From positions 2,217,001 to 2,281,000 of the forward strand of contig JAWHQI010000257.1 in NCBI GenBank assembly GCA_033032865.1: a DNA stretch of 64,000 nt. The letters are read 5' to 3'. Source of the DNA: Dactylorhiza incarnata. Lineage: Eukaryota; Streptophyta; Magnoliopsida; Asparagales; Orchidaceae. The notes under the pieces are model-generated. The model was not told the DNA's origin and did no database searches. It saw only the letters and a program-made list of their open reading frames with translations. Shown one piece after another: positions 11,801 to 23,311 of this stretch. The number at the start of each line of letters is the position of its first letter. The first letter of the stretch is position 1. The position numbers were made by a program, and so were the translations under genes.

Positions 11801-13922
11801 CCATGAACGGTCATGATTTTTCGATTATGCTGGCTTCCAAAACATGCAAAATAAAAATTAGAAAAATACATAAAATCATATATTAACGATCCACTCGAAA
11901 TGAATGGTCTTGATCGTCCAAAGTGTGGCGCGATCCCCATCAATATAATTAGAGGTGTAATTAAAGGATTTTCTTGATGCAACACATTTTTTTTTAAAAC
12001 TCGGACTCTGTTTGATGTGAAGGAAATGAAAACGGCTAGTGTCTGTTTGTTTGGACTTGATTGGAGCATTGGAATTGGAATTGGAGGTCAAATTCCAATT
12101 CTGCACAGTGAAGAAAGATTTTTATTTTTAAATCATGAGTGTATGTGTACCTTAGTTACACTTATAAACCAACAAAGTTTTCTTCCTGTTTCCCGTGGGT
12201 TTTGTAGAACATTTTCAATAGAAAAGTGCTTTTATTGCATTTCTTAGATCATTCCAATTACCTATTATTTGTATTGCACTGAACACCATTACTGAAGTAT
12301 CAAGTAAATTGCATTGATCTCTCCAATTCATTTAAAACAAGCTCTTGATGGTTTCTTTTTTGACACAGCTTGCGAAGAAAGGAGAACAATTCCTTGATCT
12401 ACCATATGTAGTTAAAGGAATGGACGTCTCATTTAGTGGGATCTTAAGCTATATTGAAGCTACTGCTGTTGAGAAGTTGAAAAATAATGAGTGCACACCA
12501 GCCGACCTCTGTTATTCTTTGCAGGTACTTTTTTACATTGATCTCCCCTTTGATTTTATGTAATTACCAAAACCGTCTCTTCCCATTTTGAAATTATCAA
12601 AATCTCCCCTCTCCATTTTGAAATTATCAAACCTTCCTTCATGTTTATATTGCTAATTTTTAGTACAATAGACTGTAACTTATAGATTTGTAGAGTGATT
12701 TCTCTCATAATATCTGTAAAATTGGAATCTCAGAGGGGAGTGTCTTAAATGTTGCAATCTAGGAGTGGGAGTTTTGGTAATTTCAAATGGGAGAAGGGAG
12801 CTCCGTGCTCCGATAGTTACACAAATTCATAGAGGTGGTCAATGTAATTAATCTTTATTTTTATTTGAAAAGGAAATTTCTTTTTATCAATGATTCTGAA
12901 AATTGGTTATTCCTGTAAGTAAATAAATATTTTTATTAAATTTAAGTTAATGTTGGAGTAAATTTCCCAAGCGCCTCCTCTTGTCCAAGAATGCATGGAA
13001 CAAGATGCTTCTCAAGCGACCAACGGGAAGGACGTGACTGCATAAAGTATAAAAGGAAACTTTTATGAGCTCGTGTATACGATTCGAAGAGCAGCCGACC
13101 ATTAAAATTAGGGTAAATTATAGCATTTCATTACACATCAAGCTTAAATACCCGAAATGGAAATAAGCGAAAAGGTCCTTTAAAACTAGATATTACAAGA
13201 GAATGAAAAAAGTTCGTCTTTCTTGTTGGCAGCACGATATGTTTCGGGCTTCCGATACAAACCTGAGGCAATCTTACTGGACGGTTTATTCTATCGCCAG
13301 CTTCCATTCAAACTCGAGCCAACCGTCTGGTCTGATATAAAACAATTGTCCGGGCTTCCGATTTTCTCCAAGTCCCCCCTTTTACTTCTTCAAAAATATT
13401 GTTTCATCCTCATCTCCAATTTGCTACCACCCACCCAATTAGGCCCTAAATATCCAGCCGTGAGTGTCACTCTGTCATGTAATCATTCTATTATTTGTTT
13501 TCATACATATGAAAGATCAGTATAAATATCCTCTGACTGCAGTTAACTGAAGTTTTAGTTGCATGCCCCTCCATATATTGCAGGAAACTGTCTTTGCCAT
13601 GCTTGTGGAGATCACAGAGCGCGCCATGGCTCATTGTGATAAGAAAGATGTCCTCATTGTCGGCGGCGTCGGATGCAACGAAAGATTGCAGGAGATGATG
13701 CGGATAATGTGCTCCGAGCGGGGCGGAAGACTCTTCGCAACAGACGATAGATACTGCATCGACAACGGAGCTATGATCGCGTACACCGGTCTTCTTGCCT
13801 TTGCTCACGGCGTGACCACTTCGCTTGAGGAATCGACGTTCACCCAGCGGTTTCGGACCGATGAAGTCCACGCAATCTGGAGGGAGAAAGGTGACGTCGG
13901 TGAAAAAGTCGTGGAGCGTTGA
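8880..13922 (+). CDS. KAE1: KAE1/OSGEP, tRNA N6-adenosine threonylcarbamoyltransferase (KEOPS catalytic subunit)
   Basis: Transfers the threonylcarbamoyl group from TC-AMP to A37 of ANN-decoding tRNAs within the cytosolic/nuclear KEOPS complex (known function of the family). Three exons with GT-AG borders, all phase 0: 8880-9434, 12369-12524 and 13584-13922, giving 349 residues, close to the usual ~350. Seen in the protein: N-terminal [15 protein letters not shown] of the ASKHA fold; metal-binding HxxxH as HCVAH at 112-116; SGGNTQ at 135-140; GGVGCNERL near 264-272; and the third metal ligand Asp in CIDNGAMIA near 297. No organelle presequence, which separates it from the mitochondrial OSGEPL1/Qri7 paralogue. 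The ATG at 8880 was chosen because it sits directly before the conserved start; a second ATG lies two codons later. Intron 1 (2.9 kb) may carry a solo LTR; intron 2 (1.06 kb) holds nothing recognised. The gene appears intact. Confidence 0.97.
10343..11647 (+). mobile_element. Possible solo copia-type LTR in KAE1 intron 1
   Basis: Starts TGTTAGGGGAGG and ends shortly after a CTATTCACCCTCCCTCTAG-type segment, which resembles the end of many plant copia LTRs. A TATA-like TTTATATACAC lies near 11175, followed by short direct repeats with TCCTTATCAAAAGA. No gag-pol, PBS or confirmed TSD was found. Could also be ordinary intron sequence. Confidence 0.35.
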
Positions 13923-14174
13923 GAGCTGCTGTTGGCGCGATGTCGAAACATCAAGTTTACATTTACGGGGACCTCATCTCTGAGTTTGCTAAATTTGTTG
14001 CACTCTTACTTTTAAAATTACAAAAACCTCACTTGTAAGCTTACATTACATAACATCCATGTACAAGAACACCTCCCTAAAAATTGTTCCCTAAAAATGT
14101 ACTCTTAAGGGGATATTTTTGTTGGTGGAGGTTATGAACTGTAAACTTACAGGGGATGTTCTTATAATTTCAAA
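13923..14174. other. KAE1 3' flank
   Basis: Presumed 3' UTR and downstream sequence, T-rich with AATAAA-like stretches absent or weak. It contains a diverged relative of the inverted-repeat element that follows (CTTACAGGGGATG near 14147), but nothing else was recognised. Confidence 0.4.
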
Positions 14175-14567
14175 GGGTTAATTACTGGGATCTCCCCTGT
14201 AAGTTTGTATAATTACAGATTGCACCCCTCTTAGTTTCGAAATTACATTTACCACCCCTCTTAATTTGTTTTGTTTACAAATGCACTCTTTCATCCAAAT
14301 TATGGATGGAAAAGGTTAAAACTAACTAAAATAGTTTTTTTATATTCCAATTTTGACTTTAATAGTAATCCATTAGTTTGCAACGCCTCATATTAAACCT
14401 AGGGGTAATTTGATATTTTAAACACAAAAATTACTTGTTCTAAACGGATTGGGCATGTTTATAAACAGAACAAACTAAGAGGGGGAGGTAAATGTAATTT
14501 TGAAACTAAGAGGGGGTGTAACCTGTAATTATACAAATTTACAGGGGAGGTCCCGGTAATTAACCCC
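14175..14567. mobile_element. 393-bp MITE with ~105-bp terminal inverted repeats
   Basis: Left end GGGTTAATTACTGGGATCTC and right end (reverse complement) GGGGTTAATTACCGGGACCT continue as inverted homology for about 105 bp on each side. The element is bounded by a perfect 8-bp target duplication, ATTTCAAA, at 14167-14174 and 14568-14575. An 8-bp TSD suggests the hAT superfamily; the long TIRs would also suit a MULE derivative. It has no coding capacity. Confidence 0.9.
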
Positions 14568-14575
14568 ATTTCAAA

Positions 14576-15051
14576 TAATAGAGGTGTAACCTGTTTATGG
14601 TATGCTATGCATGCGCAAACTCTTGCACTCGCAGAGTAGATGTCCTTGAAGACGCGTGTAAGTTATCTGTTATGAGTACTCATGATGCCTATTATTGTGT
14701 ACTTGTGCTCTATTTGGCACGTCAGTGGCGGTCGTGAATTCGGTGGTTATGAACCGTCGTTTGTGAACGCCCGACCTCACCTCTAAGGAATTTCATCCAC
14801 TTTTATGTTCAACATTAGTTTTCTTTTTTTGGAGGCGGTCATAACAATTGTCTTGCCAAACATTAGTTCTATGGCGGTGGCAGTTTTGTTCAAACTCACC
14901 GAAGCAAAAAAGCCGCCCAAAACTGAGCCTTAATCTATATTAAGAGGTCATTAATCGGTTACCTCGTGTATTTTATTTATGATCGTGTTCCAGCTCACGT
15001 GATATTGCCCGTCCCAAACATAAGTGGTGTTGTGTTCAAATCTTATATTTA
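14576..15051. other. Intergenic spacer
   Basis: No gene or clear repeat recognised. Sequence is of mixed composition between the two MITEs. Confidence 0.4.
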
Positions 15052-15488
15052 GGCTATGTTTGGGGCAGCTTATGCTGATGAAAAAGCTGATGATCGAATA
15101 TAGCTGATTAAATAAAGCTGTTATAAAGCAGTAATGAATAAGCTGCAGACTGTTTGGACAGTTTGTGCATAAGTGTTGATCGAAAAGATTTTTTATTTAT
15201 TTATGTTAACTTACATCTTGCGATGCTAGCACTTCGACGGGATGAGAGGAAAGGAGGCATTGCGAGGGCCAGGGCCAGCGGTGGGTTTCAACGAGCGTCT
15301 AGGGCTTTTTAAGAGATAAGCGCTTATGGGAAGCCATAAGCTGGACCCAGACAGCTTATGAAAAAACAGCTTATCAACTATTTTAAAATAAGTGATTTTC
15401 TAACAGCTGCACAAACAAACAACTGTAAAACTGCGTTTGTGTTTTGAATAGAGATTATCCATCATCATAAGATATCCTAAACAGAGCC
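15052..15488. mobile_element. Tourist-like (PIF/Harbinger) MITE, 437 bp
   Basis: Begins GGCTATGTTTGGGG and ends with the reverse complement of GGCTCTGTTTAGGA, flanked by a 3-bp duplication TTA at 15049-15051 and 15489-15491. Inner sequence carries several AGCTTAT/ATAAGCT motifs in both orientations. TSD size and the GGCTNTGTTT end fit Tourist MITEs, and another member with similar ends is at 26812-27030. Confidence 0.75.
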
Positions 15489-15884
15489 TTAGTGCTTTAT
15501 CTGTATCTAAACTACATTAAAAGGAATTTATTTGAAAGAGATTGCCTGATTTTTATATGAGATTGAAAGGGAGGAAGAGGGGATGGGAGGACAATTTTTT
15601 TAGTAGATCTCTTAAAGCCTACTCAAATAGCTATGGTCTACAGGAGAGAAAGTGGATCAGGTGAGAGATGGTGTTTACTTTCCCTTTTAGACTTTTTTAT
15701 TCCTCTTTTTTTGTAAATAATGTTGCAAAATATTTTTTTAACTAGGTTTGCGGGCAGAGCCCATGGGCCGCTACATTGGGAGCGCACGGGGCGGAGCCCT
15801 TGTCAACCAAAGGCTTTCATGAAGAGACAGAGCTTGTTCGTGTTCAAGAGCCGTCGTGCATGTGCGTAGCCTCGTGCCCAACGG

Positions 15885-15888
<4 letters not shown>

Positions 15889-15923
<35 letters not shown>
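15889..15923. repeat. (TG)n microsatellite
   Basis: A perfect TG dinucleotide tract of about 17 units. Confidence 0.9.
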
Positions 15924-15925
<2 letters not shown>

Positions 15926-15934
15926 CTTTCACTC

Positions 15935-16020
15935 TCTCTCGAAAATACTGCTCACATGCCTAATGACAGTCTTTCTTGAAAATATCATTGGCATGTCTAA
16001 TGACAGTCTACTATAGGGGG
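15935..16020. repeat. Two ~32-bp repeats (core CATGCCTAATGACA)
   Basis: Two imperfect units of the form ACTGCTCACATGCCTAATGA occur here, and three related units occur at 24868-24990 on the other side of the inserted element. This suggests that both flanks derive from one older repeat family. Confidence 0.6.
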
Positions 16021-16174
16021 TATAGGAGCTCTACTTTTTTTTAATTTATGGATTTTTGTCATTACTTTTAATTTCGGGATAGAGTGCACTTAATCTCTCC
16101 CTCCTCACGATTCACTTGGGACTGCAATCGCACAATCTGGGGACTGCAAGTTGTGGAGTGTCGTCGTGTCGGGG

Positions 16175-17452
16175 TGTTGGATCTTACGACGCCCTTAGAG
16201 GGGGGGGGGGGGGTGAATAAGGGAATAAAAAATCTTTTTATAATTCTATGGAAATTACTAAATTGTTTTATAATATGAGAATGACAAAATAACAATTTAG
16301 CTAATTTGTGAGAATATCATAATTTTCATCTTTAGAAATAAGTACTAAATTGTTTTATGATTAAGAGATTGAAATAAACAATTTAGTTAAAGTAATTTGA
16401 TTGAAAGCTTTGTAACCAATATATTAAAGATAACGCCAAAGGAGAGAAATAAAGTAAACACAAATAGAGACATGATTGTATTTATATAAAAAGGTGTTTA
16501 CAAAAATTGATTTCAATATCGCTAGAAATCGGAGGCGTACAAAAGTAAATTTCTTTTCCTTTTCTATACCGACTTGTATCCCCACAAACCGGTTGGCTTT
16601 AGCCAATCCTTCCCCGGATAAGGCCTCAAGCCGCTCTAGCCAATCCTTCCCCGGATATGGCCTCGAGCCCCCTAGATCTAATCACCTAGAACTAGTCGCC
16701 AACACAAGGCAAATTTCCCCCTAAGTCCTACCCAGACCTTGTCGCCAACACAAGGCGAATTCTCTAAACGGTTATAAAAAGTATGGAATGGAAATAATGA
16801 AAAACAATAATAAAACTCCCTATATGAGATCTCTGGAGTCGAGGATGAAGGATCGTTGTAGCATAATCGAGGTAGAAGCGATCGTCCTTCGGATGTAGCG
16901 TGACGTAGTCCTCCTCCAGAATTCTCCTTAAGCTTTTTGTGGGAGATCCATCTTCGGCAGCATAGCAGCACTGGACTTTGTGGCACAAGCAACCTCTCTG
17001 GGATGGATAGATAAAACGAGAAGCAAAGGTCCAATTTATAGAACTTGGAGCTAGCGCCGGCGATAGTGGCTAGCGCCTGCGGTAGCGTTCGTGTGGAGCG
17101 GTTGCGCAACCGTCGGCGATGTGGCGCTGTGCACGAACTGGAGATAGCGCCTGGCGGTAGCGATAGCGCTGGCGGTAGCGGGAGATAGCGCTGGCGGTAG
17201 CGGTTGCGAAACTGTCGCTGTGCACGAACTCGAGATAGCGCATGGCGGTATCGATAGCGCTGGCGGTAGCAGGAGATAGCACTGGCGTTAGCGGTAGCGC
17301 TGCTCCTTTGAAAAGTTTGTTCCAAGCTGCTTTCTACCTGTGGAGTATTGCACCTATAGTTCTTGCACACTATAAACATACTACAAGCAATATCAAATAC
17401 AATATGTGATTTGTTATTCTCAAACAAAGGGATGTGACACACATGTCCAACA
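16175..17452 (-). repeat. 3' LTR of the LARD element (1,278 bp)
   Basis: Left copy on the plus strand, but the 3' LTR in the element's orientation. It differs from the right copy by scattered substitutions and small indels, including fewer GGTAGC units in the GC-rich block at about 17050-17300. It contains a 14-G run at 16200-16213. Confidence 0.92.
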
Positions 17453-17466
17453 ATCTCTCCCTTTTG
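17453..17466 (-). other. Polypurine tract of the LARD element
   Basis: On the minus strand AAAAGGGAGAGAT lies directly before the LTR start TGTTGG, in the position expected for the plus-strand primer. Confidence 0.75.
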
Positions 17467-20400
17467 ATAATAACAAATCCTCTAAGCAAGAAATCAGCAA
17501 TAGTGTTTATAGATAAGTTAAGCAAGATAAAAGTGCAACTATAGTATATGATATGCATGATAATGTGCATACTCCCCCTATCTTAATGCCCCCCTACATA
17601 AATGCAATTTATGTGTTACTCCCCCTAAATGATAGATTTCATGAAATATTCTCCACTTAATCTTCTATATTTCTTCTATATAGATTTCTTCAATTAATCT
17701 CCCCCTTTTTGTATTATCAAAAGAAGGTGGGGTGAGGGTAGTAAGGAGGCATTTATATAACATGATCGAGTTTTTCAAAATATAAAGAATGATAGAGAGT
17801 TTAAGCATAACATATATAAGAGATTTCAAATATAAAGATAAGAGTTGTAAGCAAGCGGAAGATTATAGAAAACATCTTTGTGTAAGCATGAAGATCATAA
17901 TTATAAATATGAGTTTAAGTTCAAAATGTAAAGATGTTGTAACCTTTTTGAAATCTCAAAGTTTTTCATAAAAATACCAAGCATGAAATGATCATATCAA
18001 AGAGAGATTATACTACAATGTTACTTAAATGTAAATTCAAGAAATACCAAAACATTGTAGAGATTATGCTAGGTTTATCTAGTGCATTTTTATATAAAGA
18101 GTAGTATAGATAAAGCATTAGAATCCAATACTCATGAGAAGAAGTGTTATGAAAGATAATGATGTGCACATAAGTGTATTTTGGGCAATGTTAACAATTG
18201 ATTTAAATCACCAAAATACAAGACATATGCAAAGTAAAATGCACAATAAAGCACAATTAAATTACTTTCACACACTTTTAATGCACATAATTTTTAACAA
18301 AGTGGTGTAATAACCAAGGTTTGCACAAGTAACTTTACTATTCTTTCCAAGGTGCTCAACCTCACAATGCTTATGAAGACTTATTAGGAGGTTCAAGTAG
18401 TGCTTGGTGGAGTTATATTTGTCTACATATATATAATTTTTTGTTCATATTTGTGAGACAACATTCTCCGAATACACTTGTTTTGCAAACCAAAATTTTT
18501 AACTTAACCACTTTTCTAAATTTCATAAGTGCAATTCAAATGTAGCGTAGGCAATAAACTTATGCAAGTTTTAATTCATTGTACAAATACAATACACAAG
18601 CAAGCATTTTTAGATTTAGACACACATGTTGATTACCAAAATAAGTGAGTGAAATATATCATTATCAATCATAAAATATTTACTCATACTTAGAGGCATG
18701 CTAAGCTTGGATCTACATATTTTGCAATACAATTGATGCACTTTAAATAGATATATCAAAGCATGATAAGCAAAACAATGTTCATAGTAATTTGAAAGAA
18801 TATGTTTTAACATTGTAAATAATTCTAAATAATATAATTCATACATGCTTGATATTAGCAATAAAGATTATACAGTTTTTTTTATCATTTTTAATGAGAA
18901 AAAGAAAACAGAAAAATCACAAAAACATATTTTTGTATTTTTGAATTTTGAATTTTTGTAGTTGATTTTTCAAAATATGGATAAAAACACAAATAACAAA
19001 AACATATTTTTGTATTTTTAGATTTTGAACTTTTATAGTTGATTTTTCATAGTGTGAATAAAATAAAAATACCAAATGTAAGAAATACAAAAACAAAGTA
19101 GTACATATAGACTAAAATATTGTTAATGATTTTTAGAAATTTTAAAACCCAGAAAAATCAGACACTCACGCTAGCGCCGGCACTAGTGATAGCGCGGCAA
19201 ACAGTACACGATTTTTTAGGAATTTTAAATTTTTTATTTTTGATATTGATTAAGTGTCCTTAGAGTAGTTCCATGCTGTAATTTCAGAATTTTTGGAGAT
19301 CTCTAGGTGGATCAAATTTGCATGAAACTTTGGCTTTTTCAAATTCATGTGTTTTACAAAAACATTTAAGCTCAAAAAGATAAATTATGCAAACACAAGA
19401 GGACATTTTTTTATTAAACAACCCAAAATATGCATGATTAAAGTGATAAGTAAATAAAATGATCATGCAAAGAGTAATATAAGTATGTCCTAAGATTAAA
19501 GAATACCCCGACTAAATGTCTACACCCTAGCCCCATACTAAGTGACGGATGGGCATGAGGAGCTGCACGCATGTCGTAGGTTGGGGTGTTAGTCCCATAT
19601 GCACACACTAGAGAACACTTAACCTAACACTCTTTCCCCCCAGTGCCTCGCAAGACCCCACTAGAACCCTCCCCGGTTAAGGACAAGACATGTCTTAGAG
19701 GTTAGGTCTCTAATGTATACAATCCCACGCCCCCGCTATTGTGAGATATGAAGTCATAGGTGAAATAATCTTTTGGACAACCTATGCTTTTAAATCTAAG
19801 GGTTGATATAAAAACTATGGGTTTTGTTTAATGTGATGAGTTATATAAATCCGCATAGTTTTTATTTTTACTTTTATGAGATGACGATATGTGATAACTA
19901 GCACAATTACTAATATTCAATAAGTGACAATGCTAGTATGATGAGTTTTGAGTTTCATGTCATGTCATAAGATTAATATTAATATTGCATGTATTTCAAA
20001 ATAGAATTTCAAATTATAGATCTAGAATGGAGTGATGATTTAGTTTGATTTATACTTTCATTACAAAGTTGACTCTAGAGTCTACAAATATGAGAGATAC
20101 ATGCAATCACTAGCAAAGCAAATCAATACATCAAATAATGTAAAGAAAACATTATTCATAATTTTTATCATAAGATTCATAATTTCTATTATCGATTTGA
20201 GATATGTCTTGATAGAACATGAATTATGATTTATGATTATAAACAAATTGGCATAGAATATATCTTAGATCATCATGATGTATGTAAATTCTAATTCTTC
20301 TAGACTTGTGATATAATGATATAGTGATCTTCTTTGAATAAGCATGTTTGATTTTTAAGCCTAGAAATGATGATCATCCAATCATACAAAAGACAAAGAT

Positions 20401-21634
20401 CACATATATAACATTTTGAAATTTATAATAAAATTGTATTGGATAATTAGATTTATTGATCTTTGGTTTTGCATGATGATATATAGTTTCATGATATATA
20501 TACTAATGATTAATCCATAAACTATGTGTTTGTTGGAATTTTGGTATTCAATTATAATTTCAAAATCACATAGTTATCATGAAATTTGAATAACAATATA
20601 AATATTATACTTAGCATATAGATTTAAGCATAAACTAAAGGCGATGCTAGGATGATACGTTTGAATGCAATGTTATTACATAGAATTAATAGAGATAATG
20701 TTGCATGTAATATGAGAAGTTTACAAATTAATTTTCTTTAGACCTATAATAGAATGATTAAACTTTTGATTTGATCTTAATGATATAAGATGATTCTAAG
20801 GTCTAAATTACATGCAAACAATGGTGACACACATCACACGTAATATCTAAATTAATATATGAAACAATTATACATATGATATCATGTGATGAAAAAATCC
20901 ATAAACACAGAAATTTCTGAATCATGCGAACTAAGATAGCATTTAAAAACGGAGTTAAAATTGGGCAAATTGACAGCACCAAACAAACTTAAATGGGCAA
21001 GTTTAGTTTGTCGATAGATGGAGATTTCTGTGCTCTTTCCGAAAAGATATTAAACGCGAAAATCGGACGAGCGGATCAAAAGATATGGCTATTTCAAGTT
21101 TTGATCAAAACATCGCTTTTTGAAAGATTAAGCATGCGTTTAGATGAATTTTTGTTTTCAATTTTTCTAGATAATGTTCTTCATTATAAGGGCTATCATA
21201 TGCAGCAAACAAATATATAACAAAAAAATGTTGCGCATTTTAATTTTTAATTTTAAGCCCTTTAATAAACCATTTAAATCTAATTTTTAAAATAGTTTCA
21301 ATAGTCTTGATAATAATTTCAAAATTCAATTTCTAATGATAATTCAAGACAATTAAGGGTAAATGATTTAAAAGGATAAAGAACAATCAAAGATGAGAGA
21401 TAGATCACTTTGAAAAAATATATGACTTAATGTTCAATTTTAATTCAAATTTGATTTGATAGACATTAGGCTTAATATATGAAAGTCATATTACATGATA
21501 TATAAAGTGATCATACATGTTTGTTTAAAAAAATATAAAATAAACAAAAGAAAAAGAGACAATAAGCATATCATGAAGTAGAGTATTAATATTTCATTTT
21601 TAATTTTTTTCTACTTCATGCAAATGATTGGATA
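17467..21634 (-). other. Non-coding AT-rich interior of the LARD element
   Basis: About 4.2 kb with no credible coding region. Features seen: a ~85-bp tandem duplication around 18915-19080 (ACATATTTTTGTATTTTT... in each copy) and a GC-richer island at about 19495-19750 of unknown origin. Short open frames here show no family resemblance. Confidence 0.7.
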
Positions 21635-23240
21635 CTAATTAATAAGAGATTTAGGTATCCAAAGTTGACCATGTGTAATGGTTCCTTTGGGCACCCAAAT
21701 ATGACATGATGACTTTTTAGGAGACAAGGGTAAATGGGCCTTTCCTATTAAAGTTGATGTATCATGTTTCTTTAAGGGTCTCCATTCATACCTTGGTGGT
21801 TTATATTTTAAATTCATATTATGATTATATGACATCTTTATATGATTAGATTTGTTTGAAAAATAATTCATTTGTGATTTATGTTTATTCAAATTATTTT
21901 TCAAAATAGATTGATGTTGATAATCATAATGATTTTCATTATATGGATTCTTTGAAATTTTATAAGAGTGATTGTCTTTCTTTAGAAGCGATTGTTGAAA
22001 GAGTGGGTTACAATATGTTTTAAAAGATTGATTATAATTTTGATGATTTCCATTTCCACTCTTTCTAATAGACATACTCTTAGGATAATATTTTGAATTT
22101 TGATTTTCATGAAAAAGAGTTTTTAAATATGAGTCATGATTGAAAATATATTGAGACCTATAATAGTGACTCTTAAGAATTTTGTGAGGATCATAATTCT
22201 TCTTGAAACTAAACTCCTTTTGATTTAATGTGTGAAAATGATCCTTTTTAGAAATAATTTTGTATGTTGATTTATCCTTGTTATTCAAAATCTTACGATG
22301 AAATTCATTACATGACCTTTGAAATTTTTCAACAAAAGATTTTAATTGTATTAACTTATAAGTTAAAGCATCATTTTCAACTATCAATTTTTCATTATGC
22401 ATTTTAGAAATTAAGAGCCCTTTTTCAATTTCCTTGAATTTTTCTTTAAATAAATTGCAATCAAAACAATGAGTAGGAATTGTAACTAAAGAGCATGAAA
22501 TAGAATTTAACACATCAATATTTGTTTCTACTTTATCGTTTGCTTTTAAAGATTTATTTTTAAACGTAATTTGGAATTAGCAATTTTTAACTTTAAAATT
22601 TTACGTTTAGCAATTTTAAGCATACGAGAAGTAGAAATAGAATTTGTTACAAAAAGAGAAGATTTAGATTTTCTTACATTGCTATAGTTTCCGTCTTCTC
22701 TTTTGCTTGATGTGTTGCCAACAAATGAGTCCAACATTGTGACGTTGTATTTTTCTTCCTCCAAGCATGAGTCCTCATCGATTTCTTCTCTTGGATCCAT
22801 AAGGAATTCCTCGTCGATTTCTTCTCTTGGATCCATAAGGAATTCCTCGTTGATTTCTTCTCTTGGATCCATAAGGAATTCCTCGTCGATTTCTTCTCTT
22901 GGATCCATAAGGAATTCCTCTTGTTCATCATCTGTAGAAGGAAGACTATAAGTATTCTCAAGAAATTTCCAAACTTCATAAGCAGTAGGAAGTGTATAAA
23001 TTAGTTTAAAAATATTTTGATGCAATGCACAAAATAGACTATTCATTGATTTGACATTTAAAAACGTTTCATTTTTATTTAAAGTACTTGGGGGTATTTT
23101 AATAGTAATATTCCATACTTCCATATCCAAAGACTTAAGAAATTTTTCCATAAGAAATTTCCACCCATTATAATTTTTCTCTTCAAATAAAGGTGGTGCT
23201 AAAGATTTTTCATTTATAAGAAAATTTCCCCTACTAGTAT
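21635..23240 (-). pseudogene. Copia-type (UBN2-like) gag remnant of the LARD element
   Basis: The minus-strand frame is open from near the primer site. It reads LFEEKNYNGWKFLMEKFLKS and SLFCALHQNIFKLIYTLPTA, matching the WK...M...L/LFCAL pattern of the UBN2 gag domain of copia elements. This is followed by four 12-residue acidic repeats, then a one-base frameshift in an A-rich stretch near 22,555, and a second frame of 290 residues rich in N, K, H and Y. That second frame ends HIWVPKGTITHGQLWIPKSL, a tail typical of such gags. No CCHC zinc knuckle is visible. Start codon uncertain: MEKF at 23151 is the first ATG, but homology extends upstream. Confidence 0.7.
22775..22918 (-). repeat. Four 36-bp tandem repeats inside gag
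   Basis: Four copies of a 36-bp unit, each encoding EEFLMDPREEID with one D/N change. The copies are nearly identical at DNA level, so the expansion is recent. Confidence 0.95.
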
Positions 23241-23297
23241 AAGCGAGATCATGAGACGCAATTATTCCTGGTTTTTAAACCGTTTGGAATAACCTGT

Positions 23298-23309
23298 CCT
23301 CTGATACCA
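23298..23309 (-). other. Primer-binding site, initiator-Met tRNA type
   Basis: On the minus strand TGGTATCAGAGG lies two bases inside the 5' LTR end, matching the usual plant tRNA-iMet primer site TGGTATCAGAGC except at the last base. Confidence 0.85.
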
Positions 23310-23311
23310 CT

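Noticed and set aside
12345..12563. Separate 72-codon ORF
   Set aside because: It is KAE1 exon 2 read through into both introns.
20993..21220. 75-codon ORF in the LARD interior
   Set aside because: Isolated, short, no family resemblance, in AT-rich non-coding sequence.
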